NCBI GenBank assembly: GCA_001282665.1
Contig: LN874945.1
Coordinates: forward strand, 186,001-250,000
Origin: Clostridiales bacterium mt11
GTDB lineage: Bacteria > Bacillota > Clostridia > Tissierellales > Tepidimicrobiaceae
Reading direction: 5' to 3'
Length of the DNA stretch: 64,000 nt
In this document: in pieces, positions 51,374-60,275 of the stretch
Layout: each line of letters opens with the position of its first letter
How positions within the stretch are numbered: position 1 is the first letter of the stretch
The notes under the pieces: generated by a model
Databases searched by the model: none
What the model was told of the DNA's origin: nothing
What the model saw: the letters and a program-made list of their open reading frames with translations, nothing else
Made by a program: the position numbers and the translations under genes

Positions 51374-52003
51374 ATGGCAGCAATTAAAATACAAGTAGAA
51401 AAAAGAGCGGGATTGGGAAAAAACAAAGTGGACAAGATTAGAGAAGAAAACTTTGTTCCCGGAGTAATATATGGCAAAGATGAAGAAACAGAACATATTA
51501 AAGTTGAAAGACGAATGTTTGAAAAAGTATATAAATCTGCTGGAACCAGTACTTTAATAGACTTAGAATTAGAAGGCAAAACAGCACCAGTATTAATAAA
51601 GGAAGTTCAAATGCATCCATTTAAGAACCAATATTTACATGTGGATTTCCAAAAACTTAATATGAATGAAACCGTTAAGTTGACTATTCCTATTACGTTA
51701 ATTGGTAGAGATAATATTAAACTACAACCTTCTATATTGATGCAACAATTAGATGAAATAGAAATTGAATGTTTACCAAAAGACATACCACAATCTATCG
51801 AAGTAGAAGTTTCTGATATTACTTTTGACACTCCAATATTTGTATCCGATCTAGAGATATTCAATAACGAAAATATAACTATATTAAGAGAAGCAGATGA
51901 TGTAATAGCAAGTTTAGCAGCACCTACTGAAGAAGCAGAAGAAGAGGAAGAAACAGTAGAAGCAGATGATGTGCCAGTAGTAGGAGAAGAATCAGAAGAA
52001 TAA
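51374..52003 (+). CDS. rplY: 50S ribosomal protein L25/general stress protein Ctc
   Basis: A 209-residue L25 of the long Ctc/TL5 type: the N-terminal 5S-rRNA-binding domain (RAGLGKNKVDKIREENFVPGVIYG) is followed by the TL5-like beta domain (LIKEVQMHPFKNQYLHVDF, IECLPKDIPQSIEVEVS) and a very acidic tail. GTGAGGAGGC precedes the ATG, and a strong terminator follows. It is a monocistronic gene. Confidence 0.96.
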   Translation: MAAIKIQVEKRAGLGKNKVDKIREENFVPGVIYGKDEETEHIKVERRMFEKVYKSAGTSTLIDLELEGKTAPVLIKEVQMHPFKNQYLHVDFQKLNMNETVKLTIPITLIGRDNIKLQPSILMQQLDEIEIECLPKDIPQSIEVEVSDITFDTPIFVSDLEIFNNENITILREADDVIASLAAPTEEAEEEEETVEADDVPVVGEESEE

Positions 52004-52020
52004 TATTATGATATTTATAA

Positions 52021-52050
52021 AAACAGGTAAATATTATTTACCTGTTTTTT
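52021..52050 (+). terminator. Intrinsic terminator after the L25 gene
   Basis: A perfect 12-bp stem AAACAGGTAAAT/ATTTACCTGTTT (52021-52032 with 52036-52047), a 3-base loop and a T-run to 52050. Confidence 0.95.
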
Positions 52051-52102
52051 GTTTGCCATTTTTTCCCCCTTGATTTAGAATATAGCTAAGGAGGAGTGGA
52101 GA

Positions 52103-52573
52103 ATGGAACAAATTGTCGAAAAAAAGGATAAGTCAGCAATTAAGGTGTTCTTAGTAGTTATAGGATTTGTCGTAGCTATAGATTTTATAATGTTTTTTAT
52201 GAGAAGATATGTGAAAATGTTTCCCTATATGAGCAGTTTAATGCCCATACTTTTAGTCATAATAAGCTGCAGCTATATTTTGATAAAGTATTTTTCAAAG
52301 TATTTATATACTCTTCAAGGGGAGCAATTAATCTTCTATAGGATTATAGGGAAAAGAAAGTTTGAAATGCTTAGAGTGGATTGTTCAGATCTAATCTCCA
52401 TAGTTCCGTATGATGAAAAATATAAAGGAGACAAGTATTTATATAACTTTACTTTTGATAAAGATAAAAAAGGAGTATATATTGGGAAATTTAATGGGAA
52501 CAATAAGGAAACAAGCTTTTTATTTAGCCCCAATGAGAGCATTTTAAAGAAATTAAAAGGATATAAAAAATAA
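52103..52573 (+). CDS. Small membrane protein, unknown, with a C-terminal beta domain
   Basis: A 156-residue protein with two transmembrane helices (about 13-35 and 42-62) and a cytoplasmic beta-rich domain (about 65-150, including KYLYTLQGEQLIFYRIIGKRKFEML) that looks like the bacterial PH-like domain of small membrane proteins. I recognise no specific family. It is 3 bases upstream of the AMMECR1 fusion gene and so probably co-transcribed with it. Confidence 0.7.
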   Translation: MEQIVEKKDKSAIKVFLVVIGFVVAIDFIMFFMRRYVKMFPYMSSLMPILLVIISCSYILIKYFSKYLYTLQGEQLIFYRIIGKRKFEMLRVDCSDLISIVPYDEKYKGDKYLYNFTFDKDKKGVYIGKFNGNNKETSFLFSPNESILKKLKGYKK

Positions 52574-52576
52574 GGA

Positions 52577-53995
52577 GTGAAAATGATGGGTAAAGTGTTA
52601 TCTGGATATCTTTCTCCTCATCCTCCTATTATCATTGAAGAAATAGGAATGGGAGAAGAGAAAAAAGCTCAAAAAACTTTAAAAGGCTGTAAAAACCTAG
52701 CTAAAGATATAAAGGATAAAAGGCCAAGTACCATTATAATCATAACTCCTCATGGACCACTATTTAGAGATGCTATATCCATATCCTGTGAGGAAAAGTT
52801 AAGTGGAGATTTTAGTGGTTTTGGAAACAGAGACTTAAAATTTCAATTTAAAAATCACGTAGAACTTGTAGATAAAATAGTGGATGAATCCCTTAAACAG
52901 AATATTATGATTGCAAAGGTTGATAGAGAGTTCGCCGAGGATTATAGTGTAAGTTTAAAATTAGATCACGGCACCTTAGTTCCATTATATTTTGTGGATA
53001 AGGAGTATGAAGGATTCAAACTTATCCACATAACTTATGGCTTATTAACACCTATAGATTTATATAGATTTGGTAATATACTTCAAAAAATTGTATTGGA
53101 ATCGGAAGAAGATGTATCGTTGATTGCTAGTGGCGATTTATCACATAGATTATCCAATGAAGGGCCTTACCCCTATTCCCCTTATGGAGAACAATTTGAT
53201 AAAAAAATAATCAATCTTTTGGAGCATGGAGATTTTAAATCAATAGCCTCCTTCGATTTAGAGCTTAGTGAAAGGGCAGGAGAATGTGGACTTCGTTCCT
53301 TAATGATATTAGCAGGTTTTCTAGATGGATTTAATGTGGAATCAGAAGTTTTATCCTATGAAGGACCTTTTGGGGTAGGTTATTGTAATGCTAAATTTTC
53401 GGTATTAGGAAGAGATGAAAGTAAAAAAATCTATAAGGATTTAATTAAGTTACAAAGGGAAAAAATAGAGAATATGAGAAGAGAGGAAGGCGAATACGTA
53501 AGACTAGCTAGAAATAGTTTAGAATATTATATGGAACATGGAAAGGTTATGGATGTGCCTAAGGATTTGAGCAAAGATTTATTAAATACCAGACGAGGTG
53601 CTTTTGTAACCATAAAAAAGGATGGCTCGCTACGAGGTTGTATAGGTACGATAGAGCCTATACAGAGAACTTTAGCCGAAGAGATAATACAAAATGCTAT
53701 TAGTGCAGGATTAAGGGATCCTAGATTTGATCCCGTTGATGAAGATGAACTTTCAAGTTTAATATATTCCGTAGATGTGCTAGATTCCCCAGAGCCTATT
53801 TCATCAATAGAGGACTTAGATGTATATAAATATGGAGTAATAGTAACCAAAGGATTTAAAAGAGGTTTACTGCTTCCCAACATAGAAGGGGTTGAAACTC
53901 CAGAGGAACAAATAAGTATTGCTCTTAAAAAGGCAGGTATAGGGGAATACGAAGATTATACAATGGAACGTTTTAAAGTAATAAGACATTTTTAA
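52577..53995 (+). CDS. LigB/Memo-like domain fused to AMMECR1 (AmmeMemoRadiSam system protein)
   Basis: A 472-residue fusion. Residues about 5-275 are an extradiol-dioxygenase-like (LigB/Memo) domain with SGYLSPHPPIIIEEIG, ITPHGPLFRD, KLDHGTLVPLYFV and ASGDLSHRL. Residues about 290-470 are an AMMECR1 domain with LNTRRGAFVTIKKDGSLRGCIG and AISAGLRDPRFDPV. The AMMECR1-Memo-radical SAM trio recurs across bacteria and archaea without a settled function; the radical SAM member follows directly. Start ATG 52577 or the codon pair 3 bases later. Confidence 0.9.
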   Translation: MKMMGKVLSGYLSPHPPIIIEEIGMGEEKKAQKTLKGCKNLAKDIKDKRPSTIIIITPHGPLFRDAISISCEEKLSGDFSGFGNRDLKFQFKNHVELVDKIVDESLKQNIMIAKVDREFAEDYSVSLKLDHGTLVPLYFVDKEYEGFKLIHITYGLLTPIDLYRFGNILQKIVLESEEDVSLIASGDLSHRLSNEGPYPYSPYGEQFDKKIINLLEHGDFKSIASFDLELSERAGECGLRSLMILAGFLDGFNVESEVLSYEGPFGVGYCNAKFSVLGRDESKKIYKDLIKLQREKIENMRREEGEYVRLARNSLEYYMEHGKVMDVPKDLSKDLLNTRRGAFVTIKKDGSLRGCIGTIEPIQRTLAEEIIQNAISAGLRDPRFDPVDEDELSSLIYSVDVLDSPEPISSIEDLDVYKYGVIVTKGFKRGLLLPNIEGVETPEEQISIALKKAGIGEYEDYTMERFKVIRHF

Positions 53996-54007
53996 GGAGT
54001 GGAAAGT

Positions 54008-54982
54008 ATGGAGGCTATGTATTATGAAAAATTAAAAGACAATATGACAAGATGCTATCTATGCCCTCATAATTGTACTATTAGTGAAGGAAATGCAGGA
54101 GTATGTAAAGTTAGAAAAAATATAGAAGGCATATTAATTAGTTTAAACTATGGAAAGCATACCTCCTATGCGTATGATGTAATAGAGAAAAAGCCTCTTT
54201 ATCATTTTTATCCTGGTAGCAGTATTTTTTCCATAGGAAGTTTTGGCTGTAACCTTGCATGTGATTTTTGTCAAAATTGGAAGATTGCCCATCAAGAATC
54301 CTTAACCATGGAAATAGAAGATGAGGATATTCTATTGTTAGGAAAATCAAAGGGATCTATTGGCATAGCCTATACATTCAATGAGCCTAGTATATCTTAT
54401 GAATACGTATATCATATGTCGAGATTAGCTAAAAAAAGAGGTTTAAAAAATGTATTGGTAACCAATGGATATATAAGTGAGGAACCTCTAAAGGAGCTAT
54501 TACCTTACATTGATGCTGTGAATATAGATTTAAAATCTATGGATTATGATTTTTATAAAAATATCTGTAAAGGCTCTTTAGAACCTGTGTTAAAGACCAT
54601 CGAAATAGCAATAAAATTTACCCATGTGGAAATCACTACTTTGGTTATAGAAGGGGAAAATAGTAAGCCAGAGGAGATGAATAGATTAGGAGAGTGGATT
54701 GCCAGTATAGATTCGAGTATTCCCCTACATCTATCCAAGTATTTTCCTGCTTATAAGATGAAGATACCAGAGACCAAATATGAAGTTTTAGTTGAGGCAA
54801 AACAAATAGCAGATGCATATTTAGATTATGTGTATATAGGAAATGTTTGGGGCATAGACAATAATACCTATTGTCCTAGTTGCCATAATGAACTTATTCA
54901 TAGACATCATGGTGGAGAAATAACGGGTATAAAGGATGGTAGGTGTACTAACTGTGGCAAAAAGCTAAATATTGTGTATTAA
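54008..54982 (+). CDS. amrS: AmmeMemoRadiSam system radical SAM enzyme
   Basis: A 324-residue radical SAM protein. An N-terminal Cys pair (CYLCPHNC) and CKVRKNIEG precede the cluster motif CNLACDFCQNW, and a C-terminal zinc-ribbon-like CPSCHNEL...CTNCGKK closes the protein. It is related to pyruvate formate-lyase activating enzymes but lacks a glycyl-radical partner here. ATG 54008, 8 bases from AGGAG, is chosen over GTG 53999. It overlaps nothing and lies 12 bases after the AMMECR1 fusion. Confidence 0.92.
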   Translation: MEAMYYEKLKDNMTRCYLCPHNCTISEGNAGVCKVRKNIEGILISLNYGKHTSYAYDVIEKKPLYHFYPGSSIFSIGSFGCNLACDFCQNWKIAHQESLTMEIEDEDILLLGKSKGSIGIAYTFNEPSISYEYVYHMSRLAKKRGLKNVLVTNGYISEEPLKELLPYIDAVNIDLKSMDYDFYKNICKGSLEPVLKTIEIAIKFTHVEITTLVIEGENSKPEEMNRLGEWIASIDSSIPLHLSKYFPAYKMKIPETKYEVLVEAKQIADAYLDYVYIGNVWGIDNNTYCPSCHNELIHRHHGGEITGIKDGRCTNCGKKLNIVY

Positions 54983-55074
54983 ATATTATAGTGCCAAGCA
55001 CAAATTTAGTTTTATTGAATAAATATATAATAATGGGCAACAATCTAAGGAAACTTAAACAAGGAGCTGATAGT

Positions 55075-55269
55075 ATGGATTGTACTATTTGTAGGGAAAA
55101 GGACAAGAATGGTATTGAGCTACTTGGAATAAATGTATGTGAGGAATGTCTCGAGGAAATATCAACTATTTCTGTAGATAATGAAAAATACGATTACTAT
55201 AAAGATGTAATAAAGTTGGTTTTAAAAAATTATATGCACGAAAGGCTAACCCCCGACCCCGTAAAATAA
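55075..55269 (+). CDS. gin: Gin/CsfB-like anti-sigma-G factor
   Basis: A 64-residue protein with two Cys pairs forming a zinc ribbon (CTICREKDKNGIELLGI and CEECLEE) and a helical tail YYKDVIKLVLKNYM. In Bacillus, Gin (CsfB) keeps sigma-G inactive at early times of sporulation and its gene lies in the same neighbourhood between bofA and tmk. ATG 55075 follows AGGAG by 8 bases; an upstream in-frame ATG at 55021 adds 18 residues without homologous character. Confidence 0.82.
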   Translation: MDCTICREKDKNGIELLGINVCEECLEEISTISVDNEKYDYYKDVIKLVLKNYMHERLTPDPVK

Positions 55270-55289
55270 ATATGGGGTTTATTTTTTTG
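55256..55289 (+). terminator. Intrinsic terminator overlapping the gin stop region
   Basis: ACCCC (55256-55260) pairs with GGGGT (55274-55278); ATTTTTTT follows. The left arm is within the last codons of the gene. Confidence 0.65.
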
Positions 55290-55353
55290 TTCATATATTT
55301 TATAAACTGATATATAATAGATATATCTTACATTTAGGAGGAGATTTATTTTA

Positions 55354-56766
55354 ATGAAAACACCAATTTTAGATGGTTTAAAGAAGTTAAAAGGTGAAAA
55401 CAGCGTATCCTTCCATATGCCTGGTCACAAGGGAAAAAATACATTAATAGAATGGGGAGGGTATATCCCCTATGTAGATACTACGGAAGTAACGGGAATG
55501 GACAATTTACATGATCCAAGAGGAATTATAAAGGAAAGTCAAGAATTAGCAGCCAAAGCTTTTGGGGCAAAAGAGACCATCTATTCTATTAATGGAACTA
55601 CTGGCGGCATATACATAGCATTATCCGCAGTAACCAATCCAGGAGATAAAATACTTATTCAGAGAAATTCTCATAAGTCCATGTACAACGGAGCAATTTT
55701 AAATAGATTAAATGTAGAATATATGTATCCAAATTATAATAAAAAATACCATGTACTGACGGGTATGGATCCAGATGATATAGAATTAAAGTTAAAGCAG
55801 GACGAGTATATTAAAGTAGTAACCATTGTATATCCAAACTACTATGGAGTCTGTTCAGATCTTAAAAGGATAGCAGAAATAGTACACAAATATAATAGAA
55901 TATTGTTGGTAGATGAAGCTCACGGTAGTCATTTTACATTTTCAGATAAGCTTCCTATGTCCGCCATAGAAGCAGGAGCAGACATAGTAGTTCAAAGCAC
56001 TCATAAAACTTTACCTAGTTTCACTCAAACTTCTATGATTCATGTAGGTACAGCTCGGGTAGATATAGATAAATTAAGAGATATGTCATCTCTTTATCAA
56101 ACAACCAGTCCTTCATATCTTTTTATGGCATCCTTAGAAATCGCAAGAGCCTATATGGAAGGAGAAGGAAAAGAAAAATTAGAAGAGAGCATATCATTAG
56201 TAGAAGAAACTATAAAATTATTAGAAAAAATAGAAAGGGTTCATTTATTCACAGGAGATGAAGAAGACCATACTATATATGCAAAGGATAACACCAAGAT
56301 ATTATTTAGATTAGATGGTATGACAGGAACAAGAGCAAAGAATATATTAAGAGAAGATTATAATATTCGTTTGGAAATGGCAGATTACTACTATGCCTTA
56401 ATACTTACTAGTCTTATGAACGAAAAAGAGGACTTTGAAAAATTAGTAGATGCAGTAGAGAGTATGGCTAAGAACACCCCCTACGAAGAAGTAGTACCTG
56501 TAAGTATAGAGATGCCAACTCCTAAAATTATTTCACCTATATATGAAGCTTTTTATGGTAATAAAAAGGTCATGGATTTAAGGAAAAGTATTGGCAAAAT
56601 ATCCGCATCTTATGTAATTCCTTATCCACCAGGAATTCCACTTATATGTCCAGGGGAGGAGATTACTAAGGAACTTTGTGAACATATATGGTTTTTAATG
56701 GATAAAGGTATAGAAATAGTGGGGCTTATAGGCTATAATAAAGACAAGATAGAAGTTGTAGATTAA
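55354..56766 (+). CDS. PLP-dependent Orn/Lys/Arg decarboxylase family enzyme (YaaO-like)
   Basis: A 470-residue PLP enzyme of the short arginine/lysine decarboxylase group: FHMPGHKGK at the N-terminus, INGTTGGIYIALSA, LVDEAHGSHF, the PLP-binding lysine in QSTHKTLPSF and a C-terminal domain with SYVIPYPPGIPLICPGE. It would decarboxylate a basic amino acid to the amine, feeding polyamines. The exact substrate cannot be told. The Bacillus equivalent yaaO also precedes tmk. Confidence 0.9.
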   Translation: MKTPILDGLKKLKGENSVSFHMPGHKGKNTLIEWGGYIPYVDTTEVTGMDNLHDPRGIIKESQELAAKAFGAKETIYSINGTTGGIYIALSAVTNPGDKILIQRNSHKSMYNGAILNRLNVEYMYPNYNKKYHVLTGMDPDDIELKLKQDEYIKVVTIVYPNYYGVCSDLKRIAEIVHKYNRILLVDEAHGSHFTFSDKLPMSAIEAGADIVVQSTHKTLPSFTQTSMIHVGTARVDIDKLRDMSSLYQTTSPSYLFMASLEIARAYMEGEGKEKLEESISLVEETIKLLEKIERVHLFTGDEEDHTIYAKDNTKILFRLDGMTGTRAKNILREDYNIRLEMADYYYALILTSLMNEKEDFEKLVDAVESMAKNTPYEEVVPVSIEMPTPKIISPIYEAFYGNKKVMDLRKSIGKISASYVIPYPPGIPLICPGEEITKELCEHIWFLMDKGIEIVGLIGYNKDKIEVVD

Positions 56767-56782
56767 GAAAGGAATGACTTTA

Positions 56783-57415
56783 TTGAACGGAATATTTATA
56801 ACATTAGAGGGCCCAGATGGCTCAGGAAAAAGTACTATTATGGAATTGATAACCGATTATTTTAATAATAAAAATATAGATTTTATTACTACTAGGGAGC
56901 CAGGAGGTACAGAAATAGGGGAGAAGATTAGGAACATTGTATTGGATAAAGATAATAAGAATATGGCAGCAGAAACAGAAGCTCTTTTATATGCTGCATC
57001 TAGGGGACAGCATGTAGATGAAAAAATTCTTCCAGCTTTAAAAGCAGGAAAAGTGGTCCTCTGCGAAAGATTTGTCCTTTCGTCTTTAGCTTACCAAGGA
57101 GTAGGTAGAAGTTTAGGCATAGAAAAGGTAAAGATGATCAACGATTTTGCTATCAAAGGTATAGTACCAGATTTGACATTGTTTTTCCATGTAGATCCAA
57201 TATCTACTTTGGATAGGAAAACAGAAGAAAAGGGAGGGGATAGACTAGAAAGAGAAGGGTCTCAATTTCATCAAGAAGTATATGAAGGATATATGAAGCT
57301 TTTAAAACTATATCCTGAGAATATTGAAATAATAGATGCATCAAAATCTATAGAAGAAGTATTCAATCAAAGTATTTACCATATAGAAAGTATCCTTAAA
57401 AAGAGGGAGGAATAA
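56783..57415 (+). CDS. tmk: Thymidylate kinase
   Basis: About 210 residues of dTMP kinase: P-loop EGPDGSGKST, TREPGGTEIGEKIR, the DR(Y)-like ERFVLSSLAYQGVGR segment and a LID region with EEKGGDRLE. It makes dTDP. A TTG at 56783 lies 9 bases after AAAGGA and gives the usual MNGIFITLEG start; the ATG at 56774 (three residues longer) directly abuts that site. It is the head of a tight housekeeping run to ricT. Confidence 0.95.
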   Translation: MNGIFITLEGPDGSGKSTIMELITDYFNNKNIDFITTREPGGTEIGEKIRNIVLDKDNKNMAAETEALLYAASRGQHVDEKILPALKAGKVVLCERFVLSSLAYQGVGRSLGIEKVKMINDFAIKGIVPDLTLFFHVDPISTLDRKTEEKGGDRLEREGSQFHQEVYEGYMKLLKLYPENIEIIDASKSIEEVFNQSIYHIESILKKREE

Positions 57416-57417
57416 GA

Positions 57418-57744
57418 ATGAAGCTTATAATTGCTATAGTTCAAGATCAAGATGCTCCAAGTTTAATAGACGATCTTACTGAAAAGGAATATAGAGTTAC
57501 AAAATTGGCTTCTACAGGAGGATTTTTGAAGTCAGGGAATACCACTCTTCTAATGGGAGTAGAAGAAGATTCAGTCCAAGAAGTGATAAATATAATAGAA
57601 GATAATTGTAAGACAAGAGAAATCACTACATCATTATTAACTGTGTCCATGCCAGGAGATGCCTATATACCATATCCATTAGAAGTAAAAGTAGGAGGAG
57701 CTACTTTATTCATATTAGATGTAGAAAGGCATATTAAGATATAG
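57418..57744 (+). CDS. darA: Cyclic-di-AMP receptor DarA/PstA (YaaQ), full-length copy
   Basis: A 108-residue PII-like protein: MKLIIAIVQDQDAPSLI, the ligand-binding TGGFLKSGNTTLLMGVE, a long loop ending DAYIPYPLEVKVGGATLFIL. Length and loops match the c-di-AMP receptor DarA/PstA. It lies 2 bases after tmk, as in Bacillus. Confidence 0.93.
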   Translation: MKLIIAIVQDQDAPSLIDDLTEKEYRVTKLASTGGFLKSGNTTLLMGVEEDSVQEVINIIEDNCKTREITTSLLTVSMPGDAYIPYPLEVKVGGATLFILDVERHIKI

Positions 57745-57759
57745 ATAGGGGGTATAATT

Positions 57760-58044
57760 ATGAAACTTATTATTGCAATAGTTCAAGATGAATTCTCAAC
57801 AAAGGTGATAAAAAGCCTTATGGCACATAAATACGGAACCACTAAACTATCTTCTACAGGAGGATTTTTAAAATCAGGGAATACCACTCTTTTAATAGGC
57901 GTAGAGGATAGGAAAGTAGATGAAGTTATAAAAGTAATTGAAGAACAATGTGAAAATAGTAAGGTTCAAAAAAATAAAGATGGAGTAACTGTAGGTGCTG
58001 CCAATATATTCATACTAGATATGAATGAGTTTAAGAAGATATAG
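57760..58044 (+). CDS. Second, shorter DarA/YaaQ-family paralogue
   Basis: A 94-residue PII-like protein with STGGFLKSGNTTLLIGVED but about 14 residues fewer in the second large loop: the PYPLEV element of the first copy is absent and replaced by KNKDGVTVGAAN. It probably arose by tandem duplication. Loss of part of the ligand loop means it may bind another nucleotide, or modulate the full-length copy through mixed trimers; this is inference. Confidence 0.88.
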   Translation: MKLIIAIVQDEFSTKVIKSLMAHKYGTTKLSSTGGFLKSGNTTLLIGVEDRKVDEVIKVIEEQCENSKVQKNKDGVTVGAANIFILDMNEFKKI

Positions 58045-58060
58045 ACTTGGAGGAAATTTA

Positions 58061-59038
58061 ATGGATTTTACCAATATTATAGGTCATGAAAAGATAATAG
58101 ATAACTTAAAAAAGGCCATAGATAACAATCAAATATCCCACAGCTACCTATTTGAAGGGGAAGAATCCATAGGTAAAAAGATGGTAGCATTATCTCTTGC
58201 CAAGACTCTCCTATGTAAAGAAGGAGGTCTTGAGCCTTGTAATAGGTGTAATTCATGTCTGAAATTTGATAACTTTAACCATCCAGATTTTCAGCTAATA
58301 GAACCAGAAAAAGATATAATTAAAAAAGAAGAAATTGATGATATGATTAAAAGTATAAACATTGCCCCTTTAGAGAGCAGTAGAAAAATAATCATTATAG
58401 ATGATAGTCATAAGATGAGGGTGGAGGGACAGAACGGATTATTAAAGACCTTAGAGGAGCCGCCATCCTATATAAATATTATATTAGTAGCCCCTAATAA
58501 AAATAATCTTATTCCTACCATTTTATCCAGATGTCAGATAATCCCATTTTATCCTGTGGAAAATAAGAAGATTGAAGATTTATTGGTATCTCAATACAAT
58601 AAGACAAAAGAAGAAGCTAAATTTATTGCTCATTTTACCAAAGGAAGCGTAGGAAGATCCATCTATATCTCTCAGTCAGAAGATTTTTTCCAAAATAGGG
58701 ATGAAACCCTTAGTATAATTGATGGTATTATTAATGGGGACAAACTTAAGATATTTAATTCTACGGATTTTTTTGTAAAGAATAAGGATATTTATGAAGA
58801 AATTTTAGACATCATTCTTTATTGGTTTAGGGATTTAATCATATATAAAGAAATTGGAGAGTCGGAACTTATAATAAATATGGATAAAATTTCCTTGTTA
58901 TCAAATCAATCTTTTTTAAATATAGATAAGATTAATGATATAATAGAAAAGATAATTGAAACAAGGAAGAGTATAGAAAGAAATGTCAATTACCAGTTAG
59001 CAATAGAAGCTATGCTTTTAAGTATGCAGGAGGTATAA
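58061..59038 (+). CDS. holB: DNA polymerase III delta' subunit
   Basis: A 325-residue clamp-loader subunit: N-terminal FTNIIGHEKIIDNLKKAI, a degenerate P-loop (GEESIGKKMVA), a zinc module CKEGGLEPCNRCNSC, the sensor-type LLKTLEEPP and ILSRCQIIPF motifs. ATG 58061 follows GGAGG by 7 bases; a 12-residue longer frame overlaps the previous gene. Confidence 0.94.
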   Translation: MDFTNIIGHEKIIDNLKKAIDNNQISHSYLFEGEESIGKKMVALSLAKTLLCKEGGLEPCNRCNSCLKFDNFNHPDFQLIEPEKDIIKKEEIDDMIKSINIAPLESSRKIIIIDDSHKMRVEGQNGLLKTLEEPPSYINIILVAPNKNNLIPTILSRCQIIPFYPVENKKIEDLLVSQYNKTKEEAKFIAHFTKGSVGRSIYISQSEDFFQNRDETLSIIDGIINGDKLKIFNSTDFFVKNKDIYEEILDIILYWFRDLIIYKEIGESELIINMDKISLLSNQSFLNIDKINDIIEKIIETRKSIERNVNYQLAIEAMLLSMQEV

Positions 59039-59044
59039 ATATTT

Positions 59045-59932
59045 ATGATAACAGTAGTAGGTGTAAGATTTAAAAAAGCAGGAAAGATATATTATTTCGA
59101 TCCTGATGAACTGGATATAGCTAAGGATGATTATGTCGTAGTAGAAACGGCTAGAGGAATAGAGTTTGGTCATGTAACAGTAGGACCAAAACAAGTAACA
59201 GAAGAGGAAATAGTTCCTCCTTTAAAAAAGGTACTTCGAGTAGCAGTGGAAGAAGATTTTACAATACACCAAACCAATAAAGAAAAAGCTGAAGAAGCTT
59301 TTGGCATCTGTGAGAAGAAGATAGAAGAACACGGTTTAGATATGAAACTGGTAGATGTAGAATATACTTTTGACAACAATAAGGTTATTTTCTATTTTAC
59401 TGCCGATGGCAGAGTGGACTTTAGGGAACTGGTAAAAGACTTAGCTGCTATATTTAAAACTAGAATAGAGCTTAGGCAAATTGGTGTAAGAGATGAAGCC
59501 AAGATGGTAGGCGGGTTAGGACCTTGTGGCAAACCTGTATGCTGTACTACTTTCTTAGGAGAATTTGAGCCTGTTTCCATAAAGATGGCCAAGGAACAAA
59601 GCCTCTCTTTAAATCCTACGAAGATATCAGGTCTTTGTGGTAGGCTCATGTGCTGCTTGAAATATGAGCATGAAGTATATGAAAAATTACTAGAAAAGAT
59701 GCCTGTAATAGGTACTATAGTAATAACTCCTGAAGGGAGAGGTACAGTAGTGGAGACCTATACACTGTTGGAAATGGTGAAGGTAAAAGTAAGGTTAAAA
59801 GATGATACAGAAGATTTATTTAACCATAGAATAGATGAAATAATAATAACAAACGAAAAAGATCCTCAATATGTAAATGAAACAGAGGAAACTCAAAATA
59901 AAACGGAGGACGAATTCGTAGATTTGGAATAA
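59045..59932 (+). CDS. ricT: RicT/YaaT PSP1-domain protein
   Basis: A 295-residue PSP1-family protein. It has VEYTFDNNKVIFYFTADGRVDF-type core (in two parts around residue 105-127) and the Cys motifs GLGPCGKPVCCTTFL and SGLCGRLMCCLKYE that bind iron-sulfur clusters in the Bacillus RicAFT complex, which promotes mRNA maturation and sporulation phosphorelay. It follows holB as in Bacillus. RicA and RicF are not in the window. Confidence 0.92.
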   Translation: MITVVGVRFKKAGKIYYFDPDELDIAKDDYVVVETARGIEFGHVTVGPKQVTEEEIVPPLKKVLRVAVEEDFTIHQTNKEKAEEAFGICEKKIEEHGLDMKLVDVEYTFDNNKVIFYFTADGRVDFRELVKDLAAIFKTRIELRQIGVRDEAKMVGGLGPCGKPVCCTTFLGEFEPVSIKMAKEQSLSLNPTKISGLCGRLMCCLKYEHEVYEKLLEKMPVIGTIVITPEGRGTVVETYTLLEMVKVKVRLKDDTEDLFNHRIDEIIITNEKDPQYVNETEETQNKTEDEFVDLE

Positions 59933-59984
59933 ATATATTTGATAACCCTTTTATTATTGTAAATTATTTGATAAAATAAAGTAG

Positions 59985-60191
<207 letters not shown>

Positions 60192-60208
60192 TTAAATGAA
60201 ACTCTAGA

Positions 60209-60236
60209 AGAGACCCTAATTTCAGGGTCTTTTTTA
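60209..60236 (+). terminator. Intrinsic terminator after the ferredoxin gene
   Basis: AGACCCT (60211-60217) pairs with AGGGTCT (60224-60230) around a 6-base loop, followed by a T6 run. Confidence 0.93.
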
Positions 60237-60275
60237 CGACTATATATTTATAATGTGTAGTTAAAGGAGAATAAT

